From the NCBI RefSeq assembly GCF_014647215.1, contig NZ_BMOT01000005.1, positions 1-64,000 on the forward strand: a DNA stretch of 64,000 nt, written 5' to 3'. Under the pieces are notes generated by a model. The model had not been told where the DNA came from, did not search any database, and saw nothing but the letters and a program-made list of their open reading frames with translations. The position numbers and the translations under genes are program-made. Of this stretch, positions 63,180 through 64,000 are shown piece by piece. Each line of letters opens with the position of its first letter. Position 1 is the stretch's first letter. This stretch comes from Shewanella aestuarii (lineage in GTDB: Bacteria; Pseudomonadota; Gammaproteobacteria; Enterobacterales; Shewanellaceae).

Positions 63180-64000
63180 TTATGGTTCAATTCCTCTTGA
63201 TTTACTGACATTACCTTGATGATTTGACTGCCTTGTTGGCGGCGTTCTTACGGCCGACTGGCGAGCATTATTCACGTGTTTTGCACTGTTAACCTGCCTG
63301 TTACTCTCTTGTCTCGATGACTGCTTCGCTTGATAACTTGCCTGCCCATAACCCTGCTTATTGATACTCGGTTGTGTATTCGCAATATGGCTCGCAGTTT
63401 GTCGTGATTTCACTGCTGACATTTTGGGCTGCTGACGCGGCGTTATGACTTGGTTTTTTTGCAGTTGTGTTGTCCGATCATAGTTTTTATTTTGCACAGG
63501 TAATTTATGATCTTTTAATTGATTCTTGACACTGCCTTGTCTATCCAATTTATGGTTGTTGAACGCTTTCTCGCGATCATTACTGGCCATTTTATCGCGT
63601 GACGCTTGGTTGAACCGCGTGTCTTTACTGCTATGTTTGTTGCTGTCATATTGATGTGATCTTGTGCCATTTTGTAAAGATTGATTCACTCTGTGCTGCG
63701 CCGATTTATCTATTTTATGAATAGCTTGGCTGCTGTTTAGGCGCGGCTGTTGATGCATATCTTTACGCATACTTTTGGCTTGCTGGTGGTGTTGATAACG
63801 CTCTGGCGAATCATAACGTTTACTGACTACGCTGCTGCGGTATGCGACACCATGACGATGTGATGGTTGGTGTTTCCAACGCTTGGCACCGCTACTGTAA
63901 GCTATTTTACGAGAGGGCTTGTAGTAATGGCTATGGTGATGGTTTATCACCACGACTTTACGATGTGACCAATGTACTGAGCCAAAGAAGTAGTTAAAGT
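63180..64000 (-). CDS. DUF3300-like protein, C-terminal part (cut by window edge)
   Basis: The frame stays open up to base 64000 on the minus strand, so the gene starts outside the window; the GTG at 63953 is not its start. The visible part begins FNYFFGSVHWSHRKVVVINH and continues with a His-rich stretch, then about 200 residues of low complexity rich in Gln, Asn, Ser, Lys, Arg and His (repeated NKQ, RQS, HQ elements). The folded part resembles the end of DUF3300 proteins. The function is unknown. It ends in KSRGIEP. Confidence 0.7.
   Translation of the reverse strand, partial: FNYFFGSVHWSHRKVVVINHHHSHYYKPSRKIAYSSGAKRWKHQPSHRHGVAYRSSVVSKRYDSPERYQHHQQAKSMRKDMHQQPRLNSSQAIHKIDKSAQHRVNQSLQNGTRSHQYDSNKHSSKDTRFNQASRDKMASNDREKAFNNHKLDRQGSVKNQLKDHKLPVQNKNYDRTTQLQKNQVITPRQQPKMSAVKSRQTASHIANTQPSINKQGYGQASYQAKQSSRQESNRQVNSAKHVNNARQSAVRTPPTRQSNHQGNVSKSRGIEP

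Overview
The window looks like a chromosomal segment of a gamma-proteobacterium of the Shewanella / Alteromonadales type. This is inferred from the protein families and gene order (queA-tgt-yajC-secD-secF, yqgE-ruvX, rfaH next to a surface-polysaccharide locus, sstT, cheV, acpH), not from any rRNA gene, since none is present. I see no tRNA, rRNA, CRISPR array, insertion sequence or prophage.

Layout. 1-4300: housekeeping genes (glutathione peroxidase-like protein, hemH, yciH/SUI1, yqgE, ruvX, a DUF4136 lipoprotein). 4633-33574: a large surface-polysaccharide (O-antigen or capsule) locus on the + strand. It starts with rfaH, then a leader of about 1.2 kb with an ops element, tandem 171-bp structured repeats and heptamer repeats, then a Wza-like exporter, a four-helix-bundle (S23-type) protein and Wzz. 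Next come tviB-wbpB-wbpD-wbpE, Wzx, an acyltransferase, AsnB, hisH-hisF-wbpG, another acyltransferase, two glycosyltransferases, Wzy, a third glycosyltransferase, wbpI, a WbuB-like glycosyltransferase, a PglC-type initiating transferase, pglD-like, pglE-like and wbpM/pglF. 33664-40309: glmM, a beta-CASP metallo-hydrolase, and the dTDP-rhamnose genes rmlB (+) and rmlA-rmlD-rmlC (-). 40409-53498: mixed functions (ABC transporter, Ada-AlkA fusion plus Ogt, DEAD-box helicase, phosphatase, ClsC-like phospholipase D, CheV, a ParE/Phd toxin-antitoxin pair, SstT, RluA, a thioredoxin-like protein, AcpH). 53704-64000: queA, tgt, yajC, secD, secF, several small conserved proteins, a rhodanese, a siroheme-synthase-type protein, yaeQ, and a DUF3300-like gene cut by the window edge.

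How the polysaccharide genes fit together (family knowledge plus inference). TviB, WbpB, WbpE, WbpD and WbpI make a UDP-2,3-diacetamido-hexuronic acid of the ManNAc3NAcA type. WbpG with HisH and HisF would turn one N-acetyl group into an acetamidino group. WbpM, the PglE-like and the PglD-like proteins make UDP-diacetylbacillosamine, which the PglC-type transferase would load on undecaprenyl phosphate. Four glycosyltransferases extend the unit, Wzx flips it, Wzy polymerises it and Wzz sets chain length. RfaH, encoded at the head of the locus, would let transcription pass through the long structured leader via the ops site.

The most unusual feature is repeat architecture. Many intergenic regions carry tandem repeats with a 7-bp period but different heptamers (TCTAGAA, CTAAATT, CCGTAAT, AGAAGCC, TAGAGGC). 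Two pairs of longer repeat copies differ by exactly 7 bp, and one heptamer array runs into the 3' end of ogt. The leader has, in addition, two full copies and one partial copy of a hairpin-rich unit of about 171 bp placed just after the ops element.
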